64,000 bases of DNA from Neosynechococcus sphagnicola sy1 (GCF_000775285.1 NZ_JJML01000001.1:1-64000), one strand, 5' to 3'. Counted from the stretch's first letter, positions 19,381 to 27,875 are shown. Translations and numbers: made by a program. Notes: generated from the sequence alone by a model not told the origin.

Positions 19381-20238
19381 ATGCTGACCTACCCTGAACT
19401 TAGCCCGATCGCCCTCAAGCTAGGACCTCTTACCATTCACTGGTATGGGCTGATGTATCTGCTTGGCTTTCTAAGTGGATGGGTGTTGCTGCAAGTTCGC
19501 ATCAAGTCCCTCAAATTAAACTGGACAGTCGATCAATTGAGCGATTTGGTCATCTATTTAATACTGGGCGTAGTTTTTGGTGGGCGATTGGGGTATGTGC
19601 TGTTTTATGATTTCCTCGTCTATCTTCAACATCCATTGAAAGCTTTGGCAATTTGGGATGGTGGGATGTCGTTTCATGGCGGGTTGATCGGGGTCATTGT
19701 TGCGATCTCTCTTTATGGACGCAAAAATCAACGCAAGTTTTTTGAGATTGCAGATTTTATTGTACCTGTGGTGCCGATTGGGTTAGGAACAGGACGCATT
19801 GGTAACTTCATTAACGGAGAATTATGGGGAAAGGTTGCTAATTTACCCTGGGCAATGCAACTTCCCTGCGCTGATTCTCGCTTTGTGCGCTACTGCAACG
19901 GTGCAACGACAGGATATAGCCTTCCCAAACATCCCTCTCAACTGTACGAGTTTTTTCTAGAGGGTATTGTTTTATTCACGGTGCTATGGTGTTTCTCTCA
20001 TAAGCCTCGACCAAGAATGGCAGTATCAGGGCTGTTTGCCTTACTGTACGGAGTCTTCAGATTTATAGTTGAGTTCGTTCGCTTGCCGGATGTTCAACTG
20101 GGTTATTTGGCGTTTGGATGGCTCACAATGGGTCAGGTGCTATCGCTCCCTTTAATTTTGATAGGAATGTTACTTCTTGGTCTTGCCTATAGTCGTAAAA
20201 ACAACAGATTAAGGCAGACATCAACAAGTCAAAATTGA
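19381..20238 (+). CDS. lgt: prolipoprotein diacylglyceryl transferase
   Basis: 285 residues, seven-helix membrane enzyme that transfers diacylglycerol from phosphatidylglycerol to the lipobox cysteine of prolipoproteins. The family signature GRIGNFINGELWG is intact, as are GGRLGYVLFYD and MSFHGGLIGV. The gene overlaps the end of the convergent DUF202 gene by 10 bp. Its place inside an accessory sulfur island is unusual for a housekeeping gene, so it may be a second copy. Confidence 0.93.
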   Translation: MLTYPELSPIALKLGPLTIHWYGLMYLLGFLSGWVLLQVRIKSLKLNWTVDQLSDLVIYLILGVVFGGRLGYVLFYDFLVYLQHPLKALAIWDGGMSFHGGLIGVIVAISLYGRKNQRKFFEIADFIVPVVPIGLGTGRIGNFINGELWGKVANLPWAMQLPCADSRFVRYCNGATTGYSLPKHPSQLYEFFLEGIVLFTVLWCFSHKPRPRMAVSGLFALLYGVFRFIVEFVRLPDVQLGYLAFGWLTMGQVLSLPLILIGMLLLGLAYSRKNNRLRQTSTSQN

Positions 20239-20673
20239 GAGTTTTTGGATGTTGGATTAGGAGCGTTATTGACACGATCTCGCCACAAAACTAAAGGAAC
20301 ACTGAGTGCCCCTAAAACCATAACGACTCCTGTTAGTAACCAAATCAAAATACGATTCGGGTGATAGTCTTCTCGCTCAATTTGCCAAAAGACTTGATTA
20401 TAACGCCATGCAGCTAAAGCGATGACAACAATTCCAAACACAACCAGACTGACCCCTAGCGTTTCAGAGTTAAAAAACGGGACGCTGTGCAGGTTCTTGT
20501 TGAGTCACTGTCGCTTGCAACTGGCGGAGAAAGATACTGAAACGAGCGATCACAAACCCAAACCCAATTAACGCAAGCGACGTTCGCAGCCACGCCAGAA
20601 ATGTCCGTTCATTGGCTTGATGCTCTCGAATGCGATCGATTTTAGAGCGCCTGGTCATGAGATCACTTAGCAA
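20229..20673 (-). CDS. YidH/DUF202 family membrane protein, one single-base shift
   Basis: About 147 residues when repaired. It begins [20 protein letters not shown], followed by [21 protein letters not shown], the DUF202 signature, then helices [15 protein letters not shown] and [20 protein letters not shown]. The frame breaks in a run of six A near 20472-20477 (plus strand); removing one base continues through [12 protein letters not shown]. Function unknown; the domain is often found near stress and transport genes. The ArsR regulator gene lies directly upstream on the same strand, 12 bp away. Confidence 0.82.
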
Positions 20674-20685
20674 TTAAGACGAGCA

Positions 20686-21078
20686 CTATACCTCTTTGGC
20701 TCCTATTTTAGAATTCCTCCTGCCTGTCTCAACCTTTGCAGGCTTTCGCAGTCCTTCTAGTTGTTTGAGTTGTTGAGACTGCTCGGACAACCGAATTGAG
20801 AGACGATCGCCCACCAATTCACAGAGGTCAAAGATGAACGGTTCGGCAATCTCATAATAGACACTGACTCCTTGAGGTGTGCGGGAAAGAATCCCTGCCT
20901 GCGCGAGAATCTTCAAGTGCTTTGAGACATTCGCCTGCCCTAATCCGGTTTCTTCCATAATTTCGGTGACATTCTTCGAGCCTGACTTCAGGGAACACAG
21001 CACTTGCAAACGGCTGAGTTCGGACAGCACTTTAAAGTAATCGGCAACTGGAGCCAAGGCAGAAGGCGGTAGTGTCAT
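20686..21078 (-). CDS. ArsR-family regulator with two conserved-position cysteines, possible persulfide sensor
   Basis: 130 residues from ATG 21078 (an in-frame TTG lies 21 bp upstream). The winged helix has LSELSRLQVLCSL, the recognition helix GLGQANVSKHLKILAQAGIL, and the wing PQGVSVYYEIAEPF. One cysteine is in the helix before the HTH (about residue 28) and one near the C-terminal helix (FDLCELV, about residue 86), an arrangement like the dithiol sensors SqrR and BigR. It is divergent from a rhodanese gene with a 26-bp inverted repeat between them, and the same repeat occurs at three other promoters in the island. The sulfur-sensing role is inference. Confidence 0.8.
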   Translation of the reverse strand: MTLPPSALAPVADYFKVLSELSRLQVLCSLKSGSKNVTEIMEETGLGQANVSKHLKILAQAGILSRTPQGVSVYYEIAEPFIFDLCELVGDRLSIRLSEQSQQLKQLEGLRKPAKVETGRRNSKIGAKEV

Positions 21079-21123
21079 ACGTTGAGGAATGGACTTCAAC
21101 TAGTTTACTACTTTAATTAAATA

Positions 21124-21149
21124 ATTGTATTACCATATAGTAGTATAAT
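21124..21149. promoter_or_regulatory. 26-bp inverted-repeat operator, copy A (arsR/rhodanese intergenic)
   Basis: ATTGTATTAC, six bases, GTAGTATAAT. The two halves match each other at 10 of 13 positions. It starts 46 bp before the ATG of the ArsR gene and 80 bp before the rhodanese gene, ideal for autoregulation and control of both. Three related copies lie at 25824, 27878 and 30326. Confidence 0.6.
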
Positions 21150-21228
21150 CTAAAGAGGAATTAAGTTTGATTGCAAGATGATTTGTTCCTTTGCCATCAT
21201 TTCTGCTCAACCCAAAGGAGACCCTAAC

Positions 21229-21585
21229 ATGAATTTTTTCGGCTTCAACCGTTCCCAATCGTTGCAAACCAACACCCTACAGACGATTGATGCTCAAACT
21301 CTGAAACAGTGGTTAGACCAACAAACGGTCATTCTAGTAGACGTGCGGGAAGCGGATGAGTACGCTACAGGGCATATTCCCGGAGCAACTCTGGTGCCTC
21401 TGTCTACGTTTGATCCCAAGCAAATTCCTCAGTCTCAAAATCAAAAAATCGTGCTTTATTGCCGTTCAGGACAGCGATCGACCATGGCATCCCAAAAGCT
21501 ATTAAAGGCTGGCTTTTCAGAAGTGACACACTTAGAGGGTGGCATTGGTGCATGGAGGAAAGCCGGATACCCAGTTCAAGCTTGA
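21229..21585 (+). CDS. single-domain rhodanese
   Basis: 118 residues from ATG 21229, preceded by an AAAGGAG ribosome site. The rhodanese fold shows ILVDVREADEYATGHIPGA and the active-site loop YCRSGQRS with the catalytic cysteine near residue 84, then EGGIGAWRKAGYP. There is no signal peptide, so it acts in the cytoplasm, moving sulfane sulfur between persulfide carriers. It is divergent from the two-cysteine ArsR gene and followed by a broken CoA-disulfide-reductase-like gene, a set seen in sulfide-detoxification operons. Confidence 0.9.
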   Translation: MNFFGFNRSQSLQTNTLQTIDAQTLKQWLDQQTVILVDVREADEYATGHIPGATLVPLSTFDPKQIPQSQNQKIVLYCRSGQRSTMASQKLLKAGFSEVTHLEGGIGAWRKAGYPVQA

Positions 21586-21600
21586 CGGAGCGACAAAGTC

Positions 21601-21861
21601 ATGATCATAGACCGCAAACGCACCCTGATTGTCGGCGGAGTCGCTGGGGGTGCATCCTGTGTTGCCCGTGCCCGCCGCCTTTGAGAAACTGCTGAAATTA
21701 TCATGTTTGAGCGAGGTTCGTTTCTCTCGTTTGCCAACTGTGGTCTGCCCTACTATGTAGGCGATGTGATTACGGACGAGAAAAAGCTCCTGGTTGCCAA
21801 TGCAGACCTGTTTCGGCATTCCACTCTCGCAATTGCGCGATCGCAGTATGAGGGAGCTTAA
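21601..21861 (+). pseudogene. CoA-disulfide-reductase-like flavoprotein, N-terminal fragment with internal stop
   Basis: The frame starts at ATG 21601, 15 bp after the rhodanese. TLIVGGVAGGASCVARARRL is the FAD-binding GxGxxG-type start of the pyridine nucleotide-disulfide oxidoreductase family, and FLSFANCGLPYYVGD holds the redox cysteine (SFxNCGLPY) of CoA-disulfide reductases. An in-frame TGA interrupts the two after ARRL, and the frame ends after KKLLVANADLF, losing about 400 residues. The stop is a substitution and not a shift, so this one looks truly dead. Confidence 0.75.
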
Positions 21862-21926
21862 CAAGCCTTCTTTGCATCAATTCCTGCCCTAGACTATAGA
21901 AATTAACAAGTTGTGCCTCTCCTATC

Positions 21927-22829
21927 ATGCCCACAGCAGGTAAAGTGCCACAAGTTGATATGACTCAACAGACTCACCCTGCACTCGCGGATTACCCCGT
22001 TTTGTCAAGCGATCAGTCGGGGTGGCAGGGCATCTTCTTCCACCATTATGATCATCCCGCTTATGAAAGCCCAGAGCACCAATGGAGGCAGCACATCATC
22101 GGTATTGTCGGGCGGAGTGGACACCCGGTTGAGTCCCAGCATCGATTAGAGGGACAAGTTCAGCACTGTTACTGCAAACCGGGTGAGATGCTGTTTGTCC
22201 CTGCTGGCATGCGCTATGCATCAAACTGGCAACAAGCAGGTGAATTTTCTTTGCTAGGATTTTCTTCCAGGTTCTTTGAGCAGGTCGTGCGTGAGTCAGT
22301 TCACGTTAAGCAGGTCGAACTCATTCCACACATCGGGATTAATGATCCGTTAGTGCAGCAAGTTGGACTGGCTTTGAAAGTGGATGTTGAGGCACAGCAT
22401 CCCACAGGTCGAATGTTTGGTGAGGCTTTAGCAACTGGTCTAGTGATTCATCTCCTCAGGCAGTATTCAGTTTGGCGACCTCAATTAGCTTCTGACGATA
22501 AAGGTCGTTTGCCTGAGTCTCAGTTGCAAAGAGTGTTGGATTATATTCACAACCACCTCGATCAAGATGTTGCTCTAGAAGATATTGCTAACGTACTGAG
22601 TTTGAGTCAATATCATTTCTGTCGTCTATTTAAACAAGCAACGGGAGTGGCTCCCTATCAGTATTTAACTCAGCGTCGCATTGAGCGTGCCAAGCAATTA
22701 TTACTAACGACTAAACTGACCATCACTGAAATCGCTTTTGCAGTGGGTTTAAGCAATCACAGTTCGTTTACCAGACTCTTCCGCCAATATGTTGGTGTAT
22801 CGCCCAAGGTCTTTAGAGCATCTCAATAA
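21927..22829 (+). CDS. AraC-family transcriptional regulator
   Basis: 300 residues. The N-terminal half is a cupin-like sensing domain (HHYDHPAYESPEHQW, CKPGEMLFVPAGMRY). The C-terminal 100 residues are a double helix-turn-helix AraC domain: LEDIANVLSLSQYHFCRLFKQ and ITEIAFAVGLSNHSSFTRLFRQ, ending VSPKVFRAS. It likely controls the two genes downstream (22987 and 23626) on the same strand. The effector is unknown. Confidence 0.9.
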   Translation: MPTAGKVPQVDMTQQTHPALADYPVLSSDQSGWQGIFFHHYDHPAYESPEHQWRQHIIGIVGRSGHPVESQHRLEGQVQHCYCKPGEMLFVPAGMRYASNWQQAGEFSLLGFSSRFFEQVVRESVHVKQVELIPHIGINDPLVQQVGLALKVDVEAQHPTGRMFGEALATGLVIHLLRQYSVWRPQLASDDKGRLPESQLQRVLDYIHNHLDQDVALEDIANVLSLSQYHFCRLFKQATGVAPYQYLTQRRIERAKQLLLTTKLTITEIAFAVGLSNHSSFTRLFRQYVGVSPKVFRASQ

Positions 22830-22986
22830 AAATTTCGGCAAGATCGGCACAGTTTGAGCAAATCTAGTCAAGCTTTCAATCGCAGGCGATCGCTACACTC
22901 AGCGTATGACATGAGAACAGTCTGCTGAGGCAATTTTGCCACCTTTCGACAACGCAGCTCATGACGCGAAGTATAAGGAGCATGCA

Positions 22987-23571
22987 ATGACAACACGTGA
23001 AATAGGCGAAGAAGTATCAAAGCCTGACATAACACCAAAACACAAGAAGCCTTTTAAACTGAGCCTTCAGCAAAAAAACTGGATTTTATCGTTTCACATT
23101 GGCTTTGCAGCCCTGTGGACTGGAACCGTTCTCAGCATGTTTTTGATTGCGCTCAGAAACAAAGATACGGCTAACGCTGACATTCTTTTTGCACTCAACT
23201 CAGCCATTAATTTACTAGATGATGTAGTTGTGATTCCGGCGGCGATCGGCTCGGTGCTTACGGCAACTATACTCTGCTGGCAGACCAACTACGGCTTTTT
23301 CAAATTCTATTGGGTGATCACGAAGTGGGTTCTGACGACTGGACTGATGATTTTCGGCACCTTCTGGTTGTTTCCGTGGGGCAATACGGCTGAAACCATT
23401 GCCTTAGCCGAGGGCTTAAATGCGTTTAAGAATCCCCTTTACTTATTTGATACAAGAGGAGTGCTCATTGGCTCACTGCTTCAGCTCTCTTTTCTCTTTG
23501 TCATCATTGCTATTTCCACCCTAAAGCCGTGGGGAAAGCGAATTTCTAAACAGTCCAAAGTAGTGCAATAA
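22987..23571 (+). CDS. four-helix integral membrane protein (DUF2269-like)
   Basis: 194 residues from ATG 22987 with an AAGGAG ribosome site. A hydrophilic N-terminus of about 37 residues is followed by four membrane helices: WILSFHIGFAALWTGTVLSM, DDVVVIPAAIGSVLTATILC, VITKWVLTTGLMIFGTFWL and LIGSLLQLSFLFVIIAIS. The pattern with a histidine in helix 1 and KW in helix 3 resembles DUF2269-type predicted membrane proteins. No catalytic motif is visible. It lies downstream of the AraC regulator. Confidence 0.55.
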   Translation: MTTREIGEEVSKPDITPKHKKPFKLSLQQKNWILSFHIGFAALWTGTVLSMFLIALRNKDTANADILFALNSAINLLDDVVVIPAAIGSVLTATILCWQTNYGFFKFYWVITKWVLTTGLMIFGTFWLFPWGNTAETIALAEGLNAFKNPLYLFDTRGVLIGSLLQLSFLFVIIAISTLKPWGKRISKQSKVVQ

Positions 23572-23625
23572 AGATATCAATCAACAATCAGTTGGAATTC
23601 TCTCATAGAATTTAGACATACAGAG

Positions 23626-24093
23626 ATGAGGCAAATGATCGACAATCAAGCACTGCTTTTGAAAACTGTAGAAGATGCTTTGGCTGCATGGAATCGTAAG
23701 GATGTGAAAGCATTTTCTGAATACTTTACAGAAAATGCTGAATTCACAGACGTGGTTGGGCAATTAATGCCTAATCGTGCAGAGATTGAACGGTTACACA
23801 CTCAACCCTTTACAACCGTTCTCAAAAAAGCTCAGTTGGAAACAAAAGAGATTAGAGTAAAAGCGATTCGATCGGATGTTGCGTCAGTCGATATCAAGTG
23901 GGAAACAACTGGACATACGAAACCGGATGGAACGCTGCTTCCATCACGATATGGTTTGTTACACCTTGTGGCTGTGGAAACGGGTGATTGCGCTATCTCT
24001 AAGCAGGAGATGTGCTCGAAATTTGCGGTTGCTCATAATGTAGACTACACGGCAACCTATAGAGCACGGGAGGCAAAAGCGGTTGCCAAATAA
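23626..24093 (+). CDS. SnoaL/NTF2-like protein, SgcJ/EcaC type
   Basis: 155 residues of the NTF2-like cone fold: an N-terminal helix VEDALAAWNRKDVKAFSEYF, the typical ENAEFTDVVG turn, then strands VKAIRSDVASVDIKWETTGH and GTLLPSRYGLLHLVAV. Members of this group (DUF4440/SgcJ) are small ligand-binding or isomerase-like proteins with no common substrate. It is in the same direction as the membrane protein upstream, with a 54-bp gap. Confidence 0.7.
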   Translation: MRQMIDNQALLLKTVEDALAAWNRKDVKAFSEYFTENAEFTDVVGQLMPNRAEIERLHTQPFTTVLKKAQLETKEIRVKAIRSDVASVDIKWETTGHTKPDGTLLPSRYGLLHLVAVETGDCAISKQEMCSKFAVAHNVDYTATYRAREAKAVAK

Positions 24094-24181
24094 GTGGAAT
24101 CTATCAATGAGTTGACAATTCTATCCATCGATTCGTTTCTTCTAAAAAATATTTACCGGGCTGGCACATTCCCGTAGGTGG

Positions 24182-24667
24182 TTAAAAGAGCCGAATTCCT
24201 CGTGCCAGAATTGCCGCGAACAGGGGGATCAGGGCAAACCCGACTAGCTCTCCCCTGATGAGCCAGGAGAGCCGTTGAATTTGCGGTAATTCTAAATCAG
24301 GAAGTTTGCTATCCCGCAATCCTTTCACCCAAGAGACAAATGAAACGGTGGGATAGAGAGACAGCAAACTGACCCCAATGAAGATCCCGACTTTGGTGTA
24401 AAATACGGGGCTGCTGAGGTAGTAATCAGTGCCTTTCCCAAAGTAGAGGACTCTCAAAATTCCGGTAATCAAAACCATCGTTGCCGACAAACCATAAATA
24501 GTATCTGCCGTAACAACTCTCCAGGCTTCTTGTAAGCTGAGATCTTTTTTCAGCGTCAAGCTTTCAACCACCAACGCTCCAAACGCCAGCATGAAGCCTA
24601 AATAATGCAAATACGCTGTAACAGCACTTCCCCACATTGGTTTCTCTCTAGCGGTATTGGTATTCAA
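24182..24667 (-). CDS. DUF2214 family membrane protein
   Basis: 161 residues, four membrane helices. Helix 1 (AVTAYLHYLGFMLAFGALVV) contains a conserved histidine, helix 2 follows RVVTADTIYGLSATMVLITG with RVLYFGKGTDYY after it, then FYTKVGIFIGVSLLSLYPTV and a C-terminal VGFALIPLFAAILARGI. This fits DUF2214, which is found in cyanobacteria and proteobacteria next to redox genes; the histidines suggest haem or quinone contact, which is unproven. The 270 bp between its start and the petC-like gene holds nothing I recognise. Confidence 0.7.
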   Translation of the reverse strand: MNTNTAREKPMWGSAVTAYLHYLGFMLAFGALVVESLTLKKDLSLQEAWRVVTADTIYGLSATMVLITGILRVLYFGKGTDYYLSSPVFYTKVGIFIGVSLLSLYPTVSFVSWVKGLRDSKLPDLELPQIQRLSWLIRGELVGFALIPLFAAILARGIRLF

Positions 24668-24939
24668 TCAGGGTCAGGGTTCTATCGGTACAACATCATG
24701 GAAATGAGTGAAGTCGATGTAGTGTTCCCCACATTTGGTTTCATGAATAATGTCCACCAATTGGTAATTCCATAAAATCTCTTGAGCCTGGTAAAGATGT
24801 CGAGCATGAACTGCTTGAGTCTAAGTCGGGCGATCGCCTAATTAGCTTGCAGTCAGAGGGGCTTTCTCCTGATTGCAGCCACATTCACTAGCTTACTGAT
24901 TGGTTGAGTTTGAGGGAGTTGATGGGTGATGTGGCATTG

Positions 24940-25476
24940 TTAGACCCACCAAGGCTTTTCCCCAGTCCGTGGATCGGTTTCTGTCCAGGGTGAGATCAAA
25001 ATGCTGTTGTCGATGACGGCAATATGGAAGATTTTGAGCGGGAGGGGAGCCGGTCCCCGGACTACGGTTCCATCTGGTGCATAGCGAGAACCGTGACAGG
25101 GGCATTGGAACTGTTGATCGTTTGGGTTCCAGGGAAAAGTACAGCCTAAGTGAGTACAGTTATCCAGTATCCCAATGCTGTCTAGGGTGTGATCTTCCTT
25201 AACGATTAAGTACGTGGGTTCACCGCCCACACCTGCAACTAGCGCGCGGCTTCCTGGTTCCTCTGCGAGAATTTGTGTGGCTGGGATGGGATTACCCAGA
25301 ATATCTTTGGCAACAATGGCTCCTCCTGCCCCTGTTTTTTCGACCGGAGGAATGAAGAATTTGCCAGCCACATAGAGCGCAGAGCCTGCGGTGGCAGCAA
25401 CAGTAGCTCCAGTAATAAAGTTGAGGAGTTGCCGCCGGGATAGGGATGGACTTTCGATCTGAAGACTAGTGTCCAT
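24940..25476 (-). CDS. petC: Rieske iron-sulfur protein (PetC-type)
   Basis: 178 residues. An N-terminal SRRQLLNFITGATVAATAGS membrane anchor is followed by a soluble domain with both cluster motifs: CTHLGC near residues 107-112 and CPCHGS near 125-130 (2Fe-2S, two Cys and two His). This is the cytochrome b6f Rieske subunit or a paralogue; standing alone without petA and far from photosynthesis genes, in a stress-type island, it is more likely an extra PetC copy. It follows the DUF2892 gene on the same strand after 35 bp. A good GGAGATCC ribosome site precedes its ATG. Confidence 0.9.
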   Translation of the reverse strand: MDTSLQIESPSLSRRQLLNFITGATVAATAGSALYVAGKFFIPPVEKTGAGGAIVAKDILGNPIPATQILAEEPGSRALVAGVGGEPTYLIVKEDHTLDSIGILDNCTHLGCTFPWNPNDQQFQCPCHGSRYAPDGTVVRGPAPLPLKIFHIAVIDNSILISPWTETDPRTGEKPWWV

Positions 25477-25511
25477 GAAGGATCTCCTTAAGTGTTGATG
25501 AGTGCATCCCT

Positions 25512-25724
25512 TTAAAGTTGCTCACTGATCTGGTTGGTATGAATTCCCAGAAGGCGATAAAGACCGCAAAAGCCGATCAGCGCCGTCACCAGTAAGACAC
25601 CACCCGCAACCACTAGCCCGATGCCCAGGGTAGAACCACTGTAGAGGAACAGTCCCAAATAAAACAGCACCAAAGCCAACAGTAAGCGGATCAGGCGATC
25701 GATGGAACCCACATTCGTTTTCAT
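25512..25724 (-). CDS. DUF2892 small membrane protein
   Basis: 70 residues from the ATG at 25724 (MKTNVGSIDRLIRLLLALVL). Two membrane helices follow, with the family pattern NVGSIDRxIR at the start and FCGLYRLLGIHT at the end, as in the membrane part of the rhodanese YgaP. DUF2892 commonly accompanies sulfur-transfer genes. It leads the petC-like gene, with one of the four 26-bp inverted repeats 100 bp upstream. Confidence 0.8.
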   Translation of the reverse strand: MKTNVGSIDRLIRLLLALVLFYLGLFLYSGSTLGIGLVVAGGVLLVTALIGFCGLYRLLGIHTNQISEQL

Positions 25725-25823
25725 AGCTGAAATCTCCATTGTTGAGCGGATTGCAAAAACCTTGGTGCAGTGATGCAAGTAGCGACTCCCAAGGCGATCG
25801 CAAGTTTTTGTAACTTTACCTTT

Positions 25824-25849
25824 ATATTATAGCTAATTGGTTATAGAAT
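25824..25849. promoter_or_regulatory. 26-bp inverted-repeat operator, copy B (upstream of DUF2892-petC)
   Basis: ATATTATAGC, six bases, GTTATAGAAT. It is identical to copy C at 21 of 26 positions and lies 100 bp before the DUF2892 start codon on the minus strand. Confidence 0.6.
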
Positions 25850-26203
25850 TGTAAAGCAATATTTAATGTACGATACGTGCTCCGCACAGGCGACCCAGCG
25901 CTTCCAACATAACTGTTATGAGAAGAAGATGGGCGATCGTCTAGTGACTAGCTAGAGGATTGACTTGAAAATCCTTCTCACTTGTTTTATGAATCATTTT
26001 TTTCTCTTGCGTTTTGTGCCGTAGTCATTCAATTCATACAAGAATTCAACTAACAGGCTATCAGGATAATAAAGGAGACTAGAGTTATGAATTTACTCAA
26101 GCAATTTTCCCATTTCAGTTATGGAGTTCGTCATTAGGCTTAGAAGCGAGAGCTAAGACAATCACCCCAAGATATTGAATAAAAACCACAAAGGACTATT
26201 GCA
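25850..26203 (+). other. intergenic region with a 16-codon leader-like frame
   Basis: No gene of normal size. At 26086-26136 an AAAGGAG ribosome site is followed by ATG and a 16-codon frame (MNLLKQFSHFSYGVRH) that stops 67 bp before the next gene. It may be a leader peptide or the stump of a lost gene; I cannot choose. The rest is AT-rich and featureless to my eye. Confidence 0.25.
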
Positions 26204-26560
26204 ATGAGCACCCAAAATGATTTCCAAGATTCTATCCCGCAATATGACGCGCACATCATTCCGGCTGAATCTGCCGCCCGTCAGGATCGAGAAGGTAAGG
26301 ATTTTTGGCATACCTCCCATGTCGAAGCTAGTGGCGAATTGAGCGAAGTAACAGAGGGCTACACGGTCGATAAAGAGGGCTTGCTCAATAACTACGCGAT
26401 CGAGCCAGAAATGTACGTCAATGTTCCTGGCGATATGCGAGACCAAACGGCGCAGGAACAAGCAGAATATGCCCACCAGTTGCAGGAATTGTCTGAGGAT
26501 GAGGGCGGTAAATTGACCGCGGAACATGATTGGCGACACAAAGGTCCAGGCTTGATTTAG
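26204..26560 (+). CDS. conserved hypothetical acidic soluble protein
   Basis: 118 residues, strongly acidic and without hydrophobic segments. Readable features are RQDREGKDFWHTSHVEASG, GYTVDKEGLLNNYAIEPEMY, and a C-terminal EHDWRHKGPGLI. I recognise no domain. It lies in the redox part of the island before the haem-binding DUF3365 gene; the role is unknown. Confidence 0.6.
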   Translation: MSTQNDFQDSIPQYDAHIIPAESAARQDREGKDFWHTSHVEASGELSEVTEGYTVDKEGLLNNYAIEPEMYVNVPGDMRDQTAQEQAEYAHQLQELSEDEGGKLTAEHDWRHKGPGLI

Positions 26561-26693
26561 CTCGCATTAAAAATCAGCGTAGTCGGTCATTGAAACGGTT
26601 GCCCTACGTTGATTCTTTCCCTATCCTCGCGCTTCTGTTGAGATCAGCCTGATTGCAGGATGACGATCCAATTCATCTGAAAAGGAGGAACCG

Positions 26694-27317
26694 ATGCAAA
26701 CGTTATACCAGTGTGTTCTGAGCCTTGTTCTGATCATCAGTGTCAGCCTAGTGTCGATCTGTTGGCATCCAGCGACTGCCTCAGCCGCTCCAGTCATTCC
26801 TCATCCAAACGATTTGGCACAGGCTGTCCAAGAAATTGAATCCCTGGATGCTATGCGTACTGGGCTAGCCTCTTCTCTGGAAGGCAGTACCGAAGCACCC
26901 ACGATGCAAACGATGAAAGAAGTCTGTCGTCCGGTCGGAATGCGAGCTATCCAACTCAGCCAAGAGAACGGCTGGCAGGTCAAACAGATTGCTAAGAAAT
27001 ATCGCAATCCAGACCACGCCCCAGGCAACTTGCACGACCAAATTGCGTTGGCAAAATTTAACCAAGAGCCAGAGCTGATTGGTTTTTGGGATCGAGAAAC
27101 CCTGGATCAACAGATAGGAACCCGCTACTACCGCCGCATTGATGTGGAAGCCAGTTGCCTCGCCTGTCATGGTTTAAAGGATCGCCGCCCGCAGTTTGTC
27201 AAAGATGGCTACCCTCAAGATTTAGCGTATAACTTCCAGGTTGGCGACTTGCGAGGTATGTATGCCGTTTTCATTCCCGATGATATGCAAAAAGCAATGC
27301 AAAAAGCTGTTAATTAA
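26694..27317 (+). CDS. DUF3365 (Tll0287-like) haem-binding exported protein
   Basis: 207 residues with a signal peptide (VLSLVLIISVSLVSICWHPATASAAP, cleavage near ASA). The mature domain has the DUF3365 pattern: EVCRPVGMRAIQLSQENGW, then KKYRNPDHAPGNLHDQIALA, RYYRRIDVEASCLACHG, which is a c-type haem motif (CLACH), and GDLRGMYAVFIP. Related to the cyanobacterial Tll0287 structure, a PAS-like single-haem domain thought to sense or pass electrons in the lumen or periplasm. AAAGGAGG precedes the ATG. Confidence 0.85.
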   Translation: MQTLYQCVLSLVLIISVSLVSICWHPATASAAPVIPHPNDLAQAVQEIESLDAMRTGLASSLEGSTEAPTMQTMKEVCRPVGMRAIQLSQENGWQVKQIAKKYRNPDHAPGNLHDQIALAKFNQEPELIGFWDRETLDQQIGTRYYRRIDVEASCLACHGLKDRRPQFVKDGYPQDLAYNFQVGDLRGMYAVFIPDDMQKAMQKAVN

Positions 27318-27350
27318 TGATGATTTCAATTAATTCAAGGAAGAGTGCAA

Positions 27351-27875
27351 ATGAAAACTGTTTTACGTTTGATCGGATCAACCTTCATACTCGCAATGCT
27401 AGTCTGGGCGCTCACGATTAATCTGGCGATCGCCCCGTCTCAAGCTGCTATTCGCCAGTTAGAAGAAGCCCCAGGGCAGATGGTCTACCAGTCTCGCCAA
27501 ACCCTCAAAGATCAGCAGGGCGGTAGTTGGCAAGCGATCGCCTTCAAGCGCATTCGCCCCGATGACACAGCCGTGATCTACTTGCGTCTCGTTGGGTTTC
27601 CAGGCACCGCAGAAATTGATCATTCGCAGCCGTTAACGCTCACCGACTCAATGGGCAAAACGTTGACCGCCGCAGATGTATCCCACGATATGTTTACGGA
27701 TAAAGCCCAGATGGAACCTGATGTCGGACAGTATGATCTACAGCCGATCTTGATGCAGCTAGAGTTAGCGATGCCGCTACGGCTCACCCTTGCCACCCTC
27801 GACCAGCCAGAGATCATCCTCAATGTTTCTCCTGATGTGGTTGGAGAATGGCAATCGCTGACTGTTCAGAAGTAG
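27351..27875 (+). CDS. DUF3122 exported protein
   Basis: 174 residues from ATG 27351 with an AAGGAAGAG ribosome site. A signal peptide (LIGSTFILAMLVWALTINLA...PSQAA) is followed by a beta-rich domain: QMVYQSRQTLKDQQGGSWQA, VIYLRLVGFPGTAEIDHSQP and a C-terminal PDVVGEWQSLTVQK. This pattern is DUF3122, found almost only in cyanobacteria. It follows DUF3365 after 33 bp, so the two are probably one operon. Function unknown. Confidence 0.75.
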   Translation: MKTVLRLIGSTFILAMLVWALTINLAIAPSQAAIRQLEEAPGQMVYQSRQTLKDQQGGSWQAIAFKRIRPDDTAVIYLRLVGFPGTAEIDHSQPLTLTDSMGKTLTAADVSHDMFTDKAQMEPDVGQYDLQPILMQLELAMPLRLTLATLDQPEIILNVSPDVVGEWQSLTVQK

